NCBI GenBank assembly: GCA_038093975.1
Contig: JBBPTG010000003.1
Location: forward strand, 868,001 to 932,000
Reading direction: 5' to 3'
Length of the DNA stretch: 64,000 nt
From: Chalciporus piperatus
Taxonomy: Eukaryota > Basidiomycota > Agaricomycetes > Boletales > Boletaceae
Shown: positions 34,984-44,158 of the stretch, one piece after another
Position numbering within the stretch: position 1 is the stretch's first letter
How the letters are laid out: each line of letters opens with the position of its first letter
Notes under the pieces: generated by a model
Database searches by the model: none
Told to the model about the DNA's origin: nothing
Seen by the model: the letters and a program-made list of their open reading frames with translations, nothing else
Program-made: the position numbers and the translations under genes

Positions 34984-36000
34984 CTAGGAAACTGCAGCAA
35001 AGGGCGGTTCATGTATAGGTCGCCCGTGGAAAAGCAAGGCTTGTAACAACGTCGGGTGTTTGCGGATGTAGCGCTCCCAAGTGTTGGATCGCCAACGTCC
35101 AATAGCTTGGATTTGGGAGGGCGGTACACCGGCGGCGGCTAAGGAGGTAGCCCCCCCAGCACGCAAAGAGTGACCGGCGAAGCTAGATGGAAGAAAACGA
35201 TGAAGAATACGCAGGAACCAAGAACGCGCAGGTTGTTTTCCGGACTGACGCAGCCACAGTTGAGGATGGATGGGAAATAACGCATCACGAGAGGCAAGAT
35301 AGGCGTGAAACAGAGCATATGGGTCAGGTTGCGAGGCTGTTTGTTGAATGACAACAAGGTTGCCTTCGAAGTGCGTGTCCGCCTTGTCACGACCGAGAAG
35401 AAACTGAAAATGTTTCGCCGAAAAGTCGACCTGATGACGAAAGGAAACTTTGGAGGAATCACGCGAGGCATGGCTGTCAGGTAGGACCAGTTCTCCGAGG
35501 CGAAGAAGGCCGTAGAATCCACACAGGAGAATGGATATGAAGAGGAGGTCATCATGAATGAGTGGCCGAGGAAAAGCCTCGAAAATGCGAAGAAGATGGT
35601 CGAGCGTGAGAGGTTGCTTTTGACGGAGCGGGCGCGAGAAGCGCCGGGAAGAACCCTGGAGTGTACGGACCACGAGGCGTGATTGACGATGCTCACGAAC
35701 TTGAGGATAAAACGGTTCGAGCTCATTAACGATGCCCGAAAGATAGGATCTGACAGACCGGGGTTCAATGTGATGACACATGAAAGTGATGTATAGCGAA
35801 AGAGTATCTGGTGTGGGATTGAGGTCGAAATGATGAATGGAGCAGAAGTGGAGGTAAGAGTTCAGTGCCGAAGCGTATGCGACACTGGTGGAGCGATCGA
35901 GTGCTAGTCCAAGGGAGATAGAACGCTCGACAAGAAGACGCTCCAGAGACCAGGCTTCCCTAGAGGGTTGCCTGGCCTGAACCCGAGACAAAGGGATCAC
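34984..36000 (-). CDS. tyrosine recombinase (YR) of the second retrotransposon
   Basis: 338 codons. Catalytic pattern: Arg in GLLRLGELVLPD, HxxR in GHSLRAGGATSLA, then AIGRWRSNTWERYIRKHP with the nucleophilic Tyr. An N-terminal core-binding helix region (DRSTSVAYASALNSYLHFC) is present. The frame opens at a GTG (36000-35998) that overlaps the pol stop as GTGA; the first in-frame ATG is some 75 codons in, after much of the N-terminal domain. Expression therefore probably needs a -1 frameshift at the pol end, stop-restart on a non-AUG codon, or splicing. The frame is otherwise intact. Confidence 0.85.
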   Translation of the reverse strand: MIPLSRVQARQPSREAWSLERLLVERSISLGLALDRSTSVAYASALNSYLHFCSIHHFDLNPTPDTLSLYITFMCHHIEPRSVRSYLSGIVNELEPFYPQVREHRQSRLVVRTLQGSSRRFSRPLRQKQPLTLDHLLRIFEAFPRPLIHDDLLFISILLCGFYGLLRLGELVLPDSHASRDSSKVSFRHQVDFSAKHFQFLLGRDKADTHFEGNLVVIQQTASQPDPYALFHAYLASRDALFPIHPQLWLRQSGKQPARSWFLRILHRFLPSSFAGHSLRAGGATSLAAAGVPPSQIQAIGRWRSNTWERYIRKHPTLLQALLFHGRPIHEPPFAAVS

Positions 36001-37833
36001 TTTGCGGCAGCCCCCAGCGTACGTCGAGGGGGTTGAAAAGGCGAGATGATGAGCCCTGGAGATGCTGACGACGCTGCAGTGTTACGAAGACGAGATAGAT
36101 GATCGGCTACGACATTGTGTTCCCCTGGGACGTGAAAAACTCTGAAATCGAGTTTGAGGGGAAGGAGTGCATCGACGGCCCGCATTAGAATCCAATTCAT
36201 CGACGGGAGAGCGGCGAGCGAGTTGAACATTTGTACCGTGTTGAGATTATCGGTAAAGACAGCCAATCGCTTGCCGGTATGTGTCGACTCGCAGGTGGCG
36301 AGAATTGCTGCGAGGACGGTTATGGCCTCCAGAGAAAAGATTGTATCAGGAGAATCGAGTTCGGGTTGAGGTAGGGCAAACTGATAGCCGAGATTGGAAT
36401 CCGGAAACCAGAAACCCAAACCAACTAAACTGGCATCGCAGTAGACACGGATGACGGAGTCAGAGAGATGATGGAAAGACCAAGATTCTGACCGGAGAAA
36501 ATAGACGCCATCTGATGCGATTAGATGGTCTGCGACCCATAACAGCTCCCGCTCAACCTCTCTGTTAACCCAAATAAGAGCCCGCTGTTCCAACTTTCCG
36601 GCAGTCTTCGCATATACGGCACAAAGGCCTGGACGTAAAAGTGGGTAAACATTAAGCGCCCAGTTGAGGTACCCCGCGATACGCTGAAAGTCGCGAAGTG
36701 ATCGACGAGCACCGTGTTGAGCAAAATCGCGAAGAGTGGTAACCAGTTGAAGACGTGAGTCGTCCGACATGCGGGCTCGCATAAGATTAGGATCGACCTG
36801 AAATCCGATGATCGGAAGTTCAGGCGCGAAAATCTGCTTTCGCTCCTCATGAGGGAGATTGACGAAATCCCAGAGGTGCAAAAGTTTAACAAGATTGGAG
36901 GGTAGGAGTTTATGATACTTTTTATAAAACATCATCTGACCCTCGCGCTGAGCGGAGAAGGAGTCGTCGACGTAGATGTAGAGAAGGGCGATAAGCAGTT
37001 TCACGACCGCGATCCACGTCATAAGTGACATGAACGCGTGATAGATTCGCTGCGAACCACGTCCCCCAAAGACGTTACATCTGTCAACGAAACGGTTTCC
37101 GCGATAAGTAACCACTTGTTTGATCTGCCAAAGGGGGTGCATCGGCATTTGACGATAGGCTTCCGACACATCAGCCTTCCACAGAATAAGTGGTTCATCA
37201 CCATACTCCTGACGGAAACGACGCAAACCAGCTCCCAAATTTTGGACGTTGTCTAGAGTGACACCCGCGATGTCCTCTTTTGAGATCATCTGGTTGAGCG
37301 CAAACAGTCCTGCACTATGGTCGGTTACAAGGCGGTGCTTGTCCGTCCCCGGTTTGGGAACAGCATGAATCGGCATGCTATACATGCCTGGGAGAAGATC
37401 AGGACCGAAAGCTGGTGAATAGCGTCCCTTTTGTTGTTCCGTTTCAATCTGCGATCCGATGAAATCAATTTCGGTTTGCGAGCGAAGCGGACGGTCAGAG
37501 TTGTCCCACGTGGTTGGCCATTCGTTGTAATGGGTATCAGCGAAAGGCCAAAACCCCTCGCGTAAACCCCGCGTAACGGAACGAACGAAGGGCTGATTAG
37601 GATGAGAGGTCAGGAGGTCTTCGAAGCGATCAACATTTATGGGAGTGGTGATTTGGAAGAGTTCAGGATGTGAATGGATAGTGGAAAGGGCCTCGACATT
37701 CTGAAACTCCTTATCCGGAGGGGTCGGAAGAGGAGTCGCAGTTTCGGTCCAGCGAACAGTGGGACTACAAGAGGACGAAAACGAATCCCAAACGAACTTG
37801 CGTCGATATTTAGGGGCACGAGCAATTGCCTCA
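35997..37833 (-). CDS. reverse transcriptase - RNase H (pol) of the second retrotransposon
   Basis: RT motifs: ILWKADVSEAYRQMPMHP (A), NVFGGRGSQRIYHAF (B), LLYIYVDDSFSA (C with the YVDD core). RNase H motifs follow: VYCDASLVGLGFWF, IFSLEAITVLAAI, VFTDNLNTVQMF and VPGEHNVVADHLSR. All in one frame up to TGA at 35999-35997. The start given is the end of gag; the same frame is in fact open without a stop back to 39326, right across gag, but the upstream part is Ser/Thr/Pro-rich and shows no domain. Pol lies +1 relative to gag. The catalytic residues are intact. Confidence 0.88.
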
Positions 37834-39063
37834 TTTAGCGGAGGCGGAAGGACATTCTGTTCGCCGATGGTTGCCGCGACAATTGCGTCTGTCGCAGCAG
37901 TGTTCATACAAGCATTCTTCGGAAGACTTAAGACAGGTTCCGTTATTCCATTTGTGACAGGGGTCTCTTCGTGCGGAGGAATTCCCAGTTCTCTTCTCGC
38001 CTTTACGACTTCGCTCGAGCAGCCGGTCTCCGGAATGCGAACCCATCCCAAGAGGGTTGAGCCAAAGGTTTCGGGCTTCGTCGTATTCGGAATAATCAGT
38101 GAGGCGTAGGACTCTCTGATTAGCTGCTTTGAGTCTGACGGCTTTGTCGTACTCGATAACCTTTTGGTGGTACGTGGAATGAATGGAGGCGAAGAGGCGC
38201 GAGACGTGATTCTGGTACTGAGTGAACTCTGTCCATCGATGAGGGAATGTGAACGAAACCGCTTGAACGGTCTTTCCGAAGGCGACAATCCAGTCTCCGT
38301 GGGACTGGATCGCTTTAGAACACTTGGGAATTTTAACGGAGAGCTGGAAGAGGTCTCCAAGGTCACGACTCTCTTTGTTTTCAAGGGAGGTGGAGTAGTG
38401 AGCACCGAGAACCTTGTCGAGGTCAACTGGTTGTCCTTTGACGATATTGGTCCATTGGTCGACTGGGAAATCGGGACATCCGGGTGCAAGCATGATTTTT
38501 CGGACAACGTAGTTGGGATCCTTCGACCAGTCGTCGAGGAGGTGAAGAGTCTCCTGGACGTCTGCGGGTAAGGCCCGTTTCGCAATCGAGCTCGCAGGCT
38601 CCCATGGGAACAATGAATCGTCGACAAGGGATCTTTTACGTTTCCGATCCGGTTCATCCTCCTCAGGAGAGACGGAGCGGACTCGCGAACGAACGTTGGA
38701 GTGGACGGGGATAGGTGTCCCGACTCGGGATCCATCACCTTCATCTCTGGGAGATTGTGACCCTCTTTCTCGCTGAGGATGAGGTGAGATCCGAGGTGTA
38801 ACATCTCGCTGGACGGTGTCGATCTCATCAAGCATTCCGACGTAGCTTCGGAAAGCATCGCGGAAGACGGGTGATTCAAGACTGTATCCTTTGGATGTAA
38901 GGACTTGTTGGAGGTCGAGCATGATCTCGACCTTTGTTCGCTCACCCCGTCGAAAGTGCTCGACAAGTTCAAGACATCGCTTGATGCAGTCCTGGTCAAA
39001 GGTAACTCTTGGATCCTCTCGAGAAGAGAGGGTTTGCGAGGACTCGGCAGCATGATCAGACAT
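37831..39063 (-). CDS. gag-like protein of the second retrotransposon
   Basis: 410 residues from ATG at 39063. A predicted helical N-terminus (IKRCLELVEHFRRGERTKVE) is followed by a Ser/Arg-rich stretch with KRKRS, a central folded-looking region (FPWEPASSIAKRALPADVQE), and a C-terminal Cys/His cluster: CHKWNNGTCLKSSEECLYEH, then CCDRRNCRGNHRRTEC. The same WN..C..C..H..C..C..H layout ends the gag of the other element in this window, supporting a common family. Presumed role: particle formation and RNA binding. Confidence 0.8.
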   Translation of the reverse strand: MSDHAAESSQTLSSREDPRVTFDQDCIKRCLELVEHFRRGERTKVEIMLDLQQVLTSKGYSLESPVFRDAFRSYVGMLDEIDTVQRDVTPRISPHPQRERGSQSPRDEGDGSRVGTPIPVHSNVRSRVRSVSPEEDEPDRKRKRSLVDDSLFPWEPASSIAKRALPADVQETLHLLDDWSKDPNYVVRKIMLAPGCPDFPVDQWTNIVKGQPVDLDKVLGAHYSTSLENKESRDLGDLFQLSVKIPKCSKAIQSHGDWIVAFGKTVQAVSFTFPHRWTEFTQYQNHVSRLFASIHSTYHQKVIEYDKAVRLKAANQRVLRLTDYSEYDEARNLWLNPLGMGSHSGDRLLERSRKGEKRTGNSSARRDPCHKWNNGTCLKSSEECLYEHCCDRRNCRGNHRRTECPSASAK

Positions 39064-39093
39064 AGATGAGAAGAATTCGATGTGATAAATATA

Positions 39094-39385
39094 TAGCGAA
39101 ACTTTGACCAGCTAGCGAGATGGCGGGAGCAGGTCGACCAAAAAGACAAGTATTGAAGATATAAAAACACACCTAGCGAGATGGCGGGAACAGGTCGAAA
39201 AGAAAGGACCATAGGAGTGCCCCTCTTTGTAACCGCCACTCGCAGGTGTGGAGCCACTCGATCACCAAGGGGTGGAGTGCACGAGCCATGGATGGCAATC
39301 AGCCACAGGTGGCTGGGCTGGCTCAAAAGCTTCGAAGGCGCGTTCTTGTCAATTAGCTTAGTGTAAACGAACTTTAAACCCCAAC
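39094..39385 (-). repeat. A1 repeat, 5' end of the second retrotransposon
   Basis: 292-bp counterpart of A2. It ends (plus strand) at AACCCCAAC, after which unrelated host sequence begins. Its inner boundary lies 31 bp upstream of the gag ATG, so it probably contains the element promoter and leader. Confidence 0.85.
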
Positions 39386-39884
39386 AATTAAATTTTCAAG
39401 AATAGCCCAGCTATTGAGTAGTGAGCATACATCGTACGATCCATCACTGGCTGTATGGGAGTAGCAGCCCCGCTCAAGACGATCCGCGGTCATGACAACC
39501 ACGAATGTGAGCATTCTCGCAATGTTCAGCCTCATGGCGTCAAAGCCTCCGCACTTTGGTGCTAACTATCGATACCTACAGTTATCACTCTTCATTTCCG
39601 AGAACTCGAACTTGCTTGGATGCCAACCTGCACTTGCGTGTTAACAAGCCAGCAAATATGTGGTAACACTTTATTGATCAAGTTTTTGTGAGAGGTAACA
39701 TCTGACAACGATACTTGGGGCTCCGGCGTGATGAGTCTACAGGGGCTTTCCTTACATAGAGACTCGATCGCATTGCCACGTGGGTAAAAGTTAGGCTGAT
39801 TATCCGGGGCAATCGAGTCACGACTCACTGGCAAGTCACAGCCAAACCTTTCCCTCTCACCACCACCGTCGTCGTCTCGTTAGG
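39386..39884. other. intergenic, upstream region of tyrosyl-tRNA synthetase
   Basis: About 500 bp of single-copy-looking sequence between the retrotransposon and the TYS1 start. A CT/CAC-rich stretch (CCCTCTCACCACCACCGTCG) lies directly before the ATG, as is common for fungal housekeeping 5' UTRs. Confidence 0.5.
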
Positions 39885-41496
39885 ATGGCATCAGAAGAGG
39901 AAGTAACGAGAAAGTACAACCTGATCACTCGCCGACTTCAAGAAGTCCTTGGAGGCGATATCATCAAGTCCATCCTTGCCGAGGGTAAATCACCAAAGGC
40001 CTACTGGGGTGTGTACCTCGTTTCCTACAAATCAATGGATGTAGCGGACCAACTTATCTCTGGAAATGATAGGTACGGCACCGACCGGACGCCGTAGGTT
40101 GTTTTTTCGCCTTGAACTATACAGAGTAATCATCGTTGTCCCTCAGCACACATCGGATACTTTGTTCCGTTGACCAAGATCGCTGATTTCCTGAGAGCCG
40201 GTGTGGAAGTAAAGATTCTCCTCGCAGGTACGTCGACACTTTTCATCCTTTTACATCAGAGAAGCCTGACGATGCGCATCTCAGACGTTCATGCATTCCT
40301 CGATAACCTCAAGGCACCCCTAGAGTCCGTCGCCTACAGAACAAAATACTACGAATTTGTCCTACGGGCCGTCTTTGATTCCCTCGGAATACCCACATCA
40401 AAATTAATTTTCGTGCAAGGCTCGGACTACCAACTCTCGAGAGAATACAACCTCGACAACTACAAACTCACGACGATCGTCACAGAGCACGACGCTAAGA
40501 AGGCCGGTTCAGAAGTTGTGAAACAAGTAGAGAGCCCGCTTCTGAGTGGTCTTATTTACCCTGGACTACAAGCCCTCGATGAACAGTACCTCGGCGTCGA
40601 TTTCCAGTTCGGAGGCGCTGACCAGGTTCGTGTTCTGATCGTGACCGTGGTTCCGAACACTGACCACTGGCAACGCCCTGATGTAGCGCAAGATCTTCAC
40701 TTATGCAGAGTTGTACTTGCCGAGATTGGGTTACGCTAAGCGGGCTCATCTCATGAACCCCATGGTTGCTGGTTTGATGGGCGGCAAGATGTCGTCCTCA
40801 GACCCAGACTCCAAAATAGACTTCTTGGACACACCAGAAGCCGTGAAGAGGAAGATCAAGAAAGCGTTCTGCGAGGAGGGAAACGTGGCAGAAAACGGTT
40901 TGCTGGCATTCATCAAGGCTGTGATGATACCCATAAGCGAACTGCGTTTGGAGCGGTTACGTGGCGAGACAGGGGAGGATGAGGAGGAAGGCAAGGGGTC
41001 GACGGGTTCTCAGAAAGCGTTCGTCACAGATGACGCACCCGAAGGTTCTGTGTTCACGATCACTCGTGAAAAGGGCGGAGGACCAAGTCATTACAAGACC
41101 TACCAGGAACTGGAGGACGACTTCGCGGCGAAGAAGATCCACCCAGCTGATCTCAAGGCTTCTGTCCGCGAAGCGATCACCAGCTTGCTGGAGCCCATAC
41201 GGGCTGCGTTTTTGGCGAACGAGGAGTGGCAGAAGGTGGAACAGCTGGCGTACTCAGATCCGAACGCTAAGAAGGAGACCAAGAAGAAGAAGGTGAGTTG
41301 GCTCGCTTTGCGCGGATTCGGGTTTGTATGTGCTCACGTTTGGTTTCAGGAGAAGGTCTACCATCCTCCGCCACCAGGCAAAGGCAAGAATACTAAGGCG
41401 GTTCCTACGCAAGGTGATGGTGAGGTGACGGGGGAGCAGGCAACAGCACCTGCAGCACCTTCGGAAGAGCCCAATGGAGAGGTGCCACCGGCATAA
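39885..41496 (+). CDS. TYS1: cytosolic tyrosyl-tRNA synthetase
   Basis: Six exons: 39885-40008, 40073-40093 (21 nt), 40147-40227, 40285-40625, 40687-41292, 41350-41496; 439 residues. A class I aminoacyl-tRNA synthetase that charges tRNA-Tyr. The HIGH-type motif sits in [20 protein letters not shown], assembled from exons 2 and 3. The tyrosine-site blocks [10 protein letters not shown] and FGGADQRKIF (split by an intron) and the KMSSS loop ([17 protein letters not shown]) are present. The C-terminus extends beyond the catalytic core with a Lys-rich linker ([20 protein letters not shown]) and an acidic/Ala/Pro tail, longer than the yeast enzyme. The short second exon carries most of the TAPTGRP motif. 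Confidence 0.94.
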
Positions 41497-41553
41497 GAGC
41501 TCACTGTAGTTGGCAACTATTGTCTTTGAACTGTACCTTTAGCTAGACGGTTA

Positions 41554-42361
41554 TTGGTCGCTACGGTATACTGTACTCAGTCGGAACGCCGAGAGTGGGA
41601 TCCTGGGAGTCCAATCCTCCACGCCATCACAGCTAAATATAAGATTTCATGGAAGTGTGCTGAGCTGTTGATGGAGCTGGCCCGTGGCGGGACTCCTGCG
41701 CCAACATCTCCCCCTGTGTCCTCTCCCGGCACGTCAGGTCCATCTTCAAACATGTCCACGCCTTCCGTCTCAACGCAATCCGAGCTAGATAGGCGGAAGA
41801 ATCGCGAGAGAGCGGTGACATTGCCTGGGGATGAGTCCAAGCCACCTCCAGTGTCGTTAATGAATAGTGGGACGACCCCCTCGTCGCCGACTGGACCACC
41901 TAGTGCTTCGTGGCGTGCGTCGACGGGTCGACACGATCTCAGTCAGCGTCAACTCGTTCTTCTCCGAGATATGCTCAGTAGTGACGGGTTGCCACCCGAC
42001 GAATTGTTGATACCAGAGAACAGTGCGCTTCCTGTGAACAGGAATTGGCGATGGGGTGATGCAGGGTGATGCGATAAGCACCACCATCACGCTTTCTTCC
42101 GAGGAATCCGGATCTCGTGGCGCTGATACTGGAGAAAACACGACCAAGAAGAAACGCGGTGGGAGGATAGGGATGAGTGGGTTGAGAGATATAGTGAGGA
42201 TGTTGAAACAGAGTCATACGGAGCAAGTTGTGCAACCTCCTTCTGCCAAATGGGGAGTATTGTCGTTAGGTCCCAAACCTTCACCGACATGCACATTCGA
42301 GCAAAAGAGAGAACCGGCACAAGCTCTGCGGCGCACGATCCGTGAAGGGCGTTACTACTAA
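41554..42361 (+). pseudogene. 3' fragment of an unknown Agaricomycete protein, frameshifted
   Basis: Begins 58 bp after the TYS1 stop with no room for a promoter or N-terminal exons. The first frame reads ILHAITAKYKISWKCAELLM and then a Ser/Pro-rich linker, and ends at 42069. The natural continuation (DAISTTITLSSEESGSRG ... TKKKRGGRIGMSGL) is in another frame to 42361. The break coincides with a tandem 10-bp duplication, GGGTGATGCA GGGTGATGCG, at 42055-42074; one copy would restore a single frame. I therefore see a truncated and frameshifted copy. Function unknown. The ISWKCAELL block resembles a motif found in basidiomycete hypothetical proteins. Confidence 0.5.
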
Positions 42362-42633
42362 TGAGGATTACGAATGGGTTGTTACACGATGGGTTAGCCT
42401 GAGACTGGCACTGCTTCAAGTTGGCTATGCAAAATCGGTTGTGATCAGTAATGAAGCACCTGAGGAAGGCGACGAAAGAACGTTGGAGGCGGTCAAGGTT
42501 GATTAATTGATTGAAGCTTGCGTAGACCAATCAGAGCTCGCGAAACAGCTAAAAGGTAGCTACGTTACAAGTCTGGGTTGCAGATGTACATCTCCGGTAT
42601 ATTCATACTCTCCCTCCCTCCCGCCTCTCATCC

Positions 42634-43130
42634 TCAAACTTTATCAAACCACACCTCCGCGCGATCTTGCACCGTTTTATACGTCCGTGCACGTTCCGTC
42701 GACTGACCGACCAACCCACTAATCCCAAACCCAACCACTTTGCCATCCTCGAAAACAAACTCGGCCACGCCACTCGACGTCCCGATCTCCCTCGTTTCAG
42801 ATGGCGTCTTGTCTTTCCCATATCCATTCGGGAAGAGAGACGTGAAGTCGATTTGGAAAAATAGATCCCTGTTGGTGTCGCATTCGAATGTGGGAGGACC
42901 AGAAGCGAGGTCATCCTGCAAGGAGTTTTGCAGAAGAGCCTGAGGATATGTTGCCTTGGGCACGATCGACGGCACCAAAATCGGATTGAACCCCGGAACA
43001 GTACGAAGAAGCGCTCGATGCGCTGCAAAGTGCGAGGGACCCATAGCCAGGATTGGTATATGTACCAGCCAAGTCTTCCAGAGATAGATCAAGCTTCTGG
43101 TCGGTGGACGCTGCGGTGGCATTGCGAGTG
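42634..43130 (-). pseudogene. C-terminal fragment of a beta-lactamase/transpeptidase-like serine hydrolase
   Basis: The minus strand reads DLSLEDLAGTYTNPGYGSLA and SASSASSYCSGVQSDFGAVD in one frame to a TGA at 42913-42911, continues in the same frame as PRFWSSHIRMRH, then shifts frame near 42865 to FTSLFPNGYGKDKTPSETRE and a run ending AEVWFDKV. These blocks are, in order, the C-terminal domain of fungal beta-lactamase-like (LACTB-type) serine hydrolases. One nonsense codon (probably from Trp), one frameshift and loss of the catalytic N-terminal domain make it a relic. Confidence 0.65.
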
Positions 43131-44158
43131 GGGGTGCTAGGAACAGTCAGTAGAACTCTCCACAGGAATTGTCTAGAGGAACAGACCTTGATGAACGCGA
43201 AGAGGCACTCAGGTGTAATGACCCACTTGCCCAACTTGAGTATGCAGCGAGTTGGCCAGCGAACGGTCGCATCGTATCTCCCGGCCGATCAACCTCATCA
43301 ATCTCGGCAGTGGACGAGCGACGCTAATCCACAAGGCCAGAGAACTGCCCGTCCCACATGCGCCAATTCTCTATCTCACTGTCGCATAACCATTCCGTAC
43401 AGTTGCTGGAGTAGATTTCCTGTGTATGAGTACCTAGGTTTGAATTGCTTGTGAAGTCTCCAATCCAATGAACTCACTCGGAGCTGGAATTGGCACTGGC
43501 AACATTCAGCCAAGATTTCCCCAGTTCAGATATGGGGTCGATCATCGAATCTTACAGACAGACGTGATAGTGGCACCAGCTCAACAATGAAGCCCAGTAA
43601 GACGTCCTGGCCTGTCGGATTATGTAGGGTTTGACAGCATCACCTAGCTTCATGTCAGCATACGATTTACTGCCAATGGTCACGGAACCGATTGATCTCC
43701 ATGTGCGGAGACTGAGAGAGCCGCGAGGGAGAAAGTCAAGTGAAAGTGTGCCATGATTGTACGCACTTGAGACGATGGTTGGCGATGTGCACGTCGATGA
43801 GTCGTTATATAGACCTTCGCCAGTACGACTGACAACAGTTTGGCGTCATCGAACTTGGTCGATGGGCGTTCTGCAACAGAATGGTCGAAGTATGACCTGT
43901 CGTGCCTTCTTCGATCGACGGCATCGCTCAGCGCTCAGCACGGAGGTTGCCAGTGCTGGTGATGCCGAAGACGATCCAAGGCGAGTACTGGACCCGAGTC
44001 TGTTCGGTTCTGAAGCTGACGACTTTGTCATGTACTACTACTTAACTCCCATCCATCCCATCAGGCCCCAAACTTCAATTTACATAAAGAACTACCACCG
44101 TTTCTCAAAGGGGATCACATAGCGCTATTAGCGCCCATGCAATTATCCCGCAGCATTC
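43131..44158. other. intergenic, about 1 kb, nothing recognised
   Basis: Upstream region of the NLR gene. Short frames only. No repeat or RNA gene seen. Confidence 0.5.

Larger units (their letters stand above)
34166..39385 (-). mobile_element. structurally complete tyrosine-recombinase retrotransposon (Ngaro/PAT-like)
   Basis: 5.2-kb element on the minus strand with the full split-direct-repeat layout: A1 39094-39385, gag 39063-37831, RT-RNase H to 35997, tyrosine recombinase to 34984, B1 34746-34897, A2 34454-34745, B2 34166-34426. gag, pol and YR frames carry no internal stops. A1 and A2 are both 292 bp with a few differences. No target-site duplication is seen, as expected for recombinase-mediated insertion; the left and right flanks are AATTAAATTTTC and CATTTTC. 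It is distinct in sequence from the element at 1-4271. It is oriented like ERG25 and ends 145 bp upstream of that gene's ATG. Confidence 0.9.
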
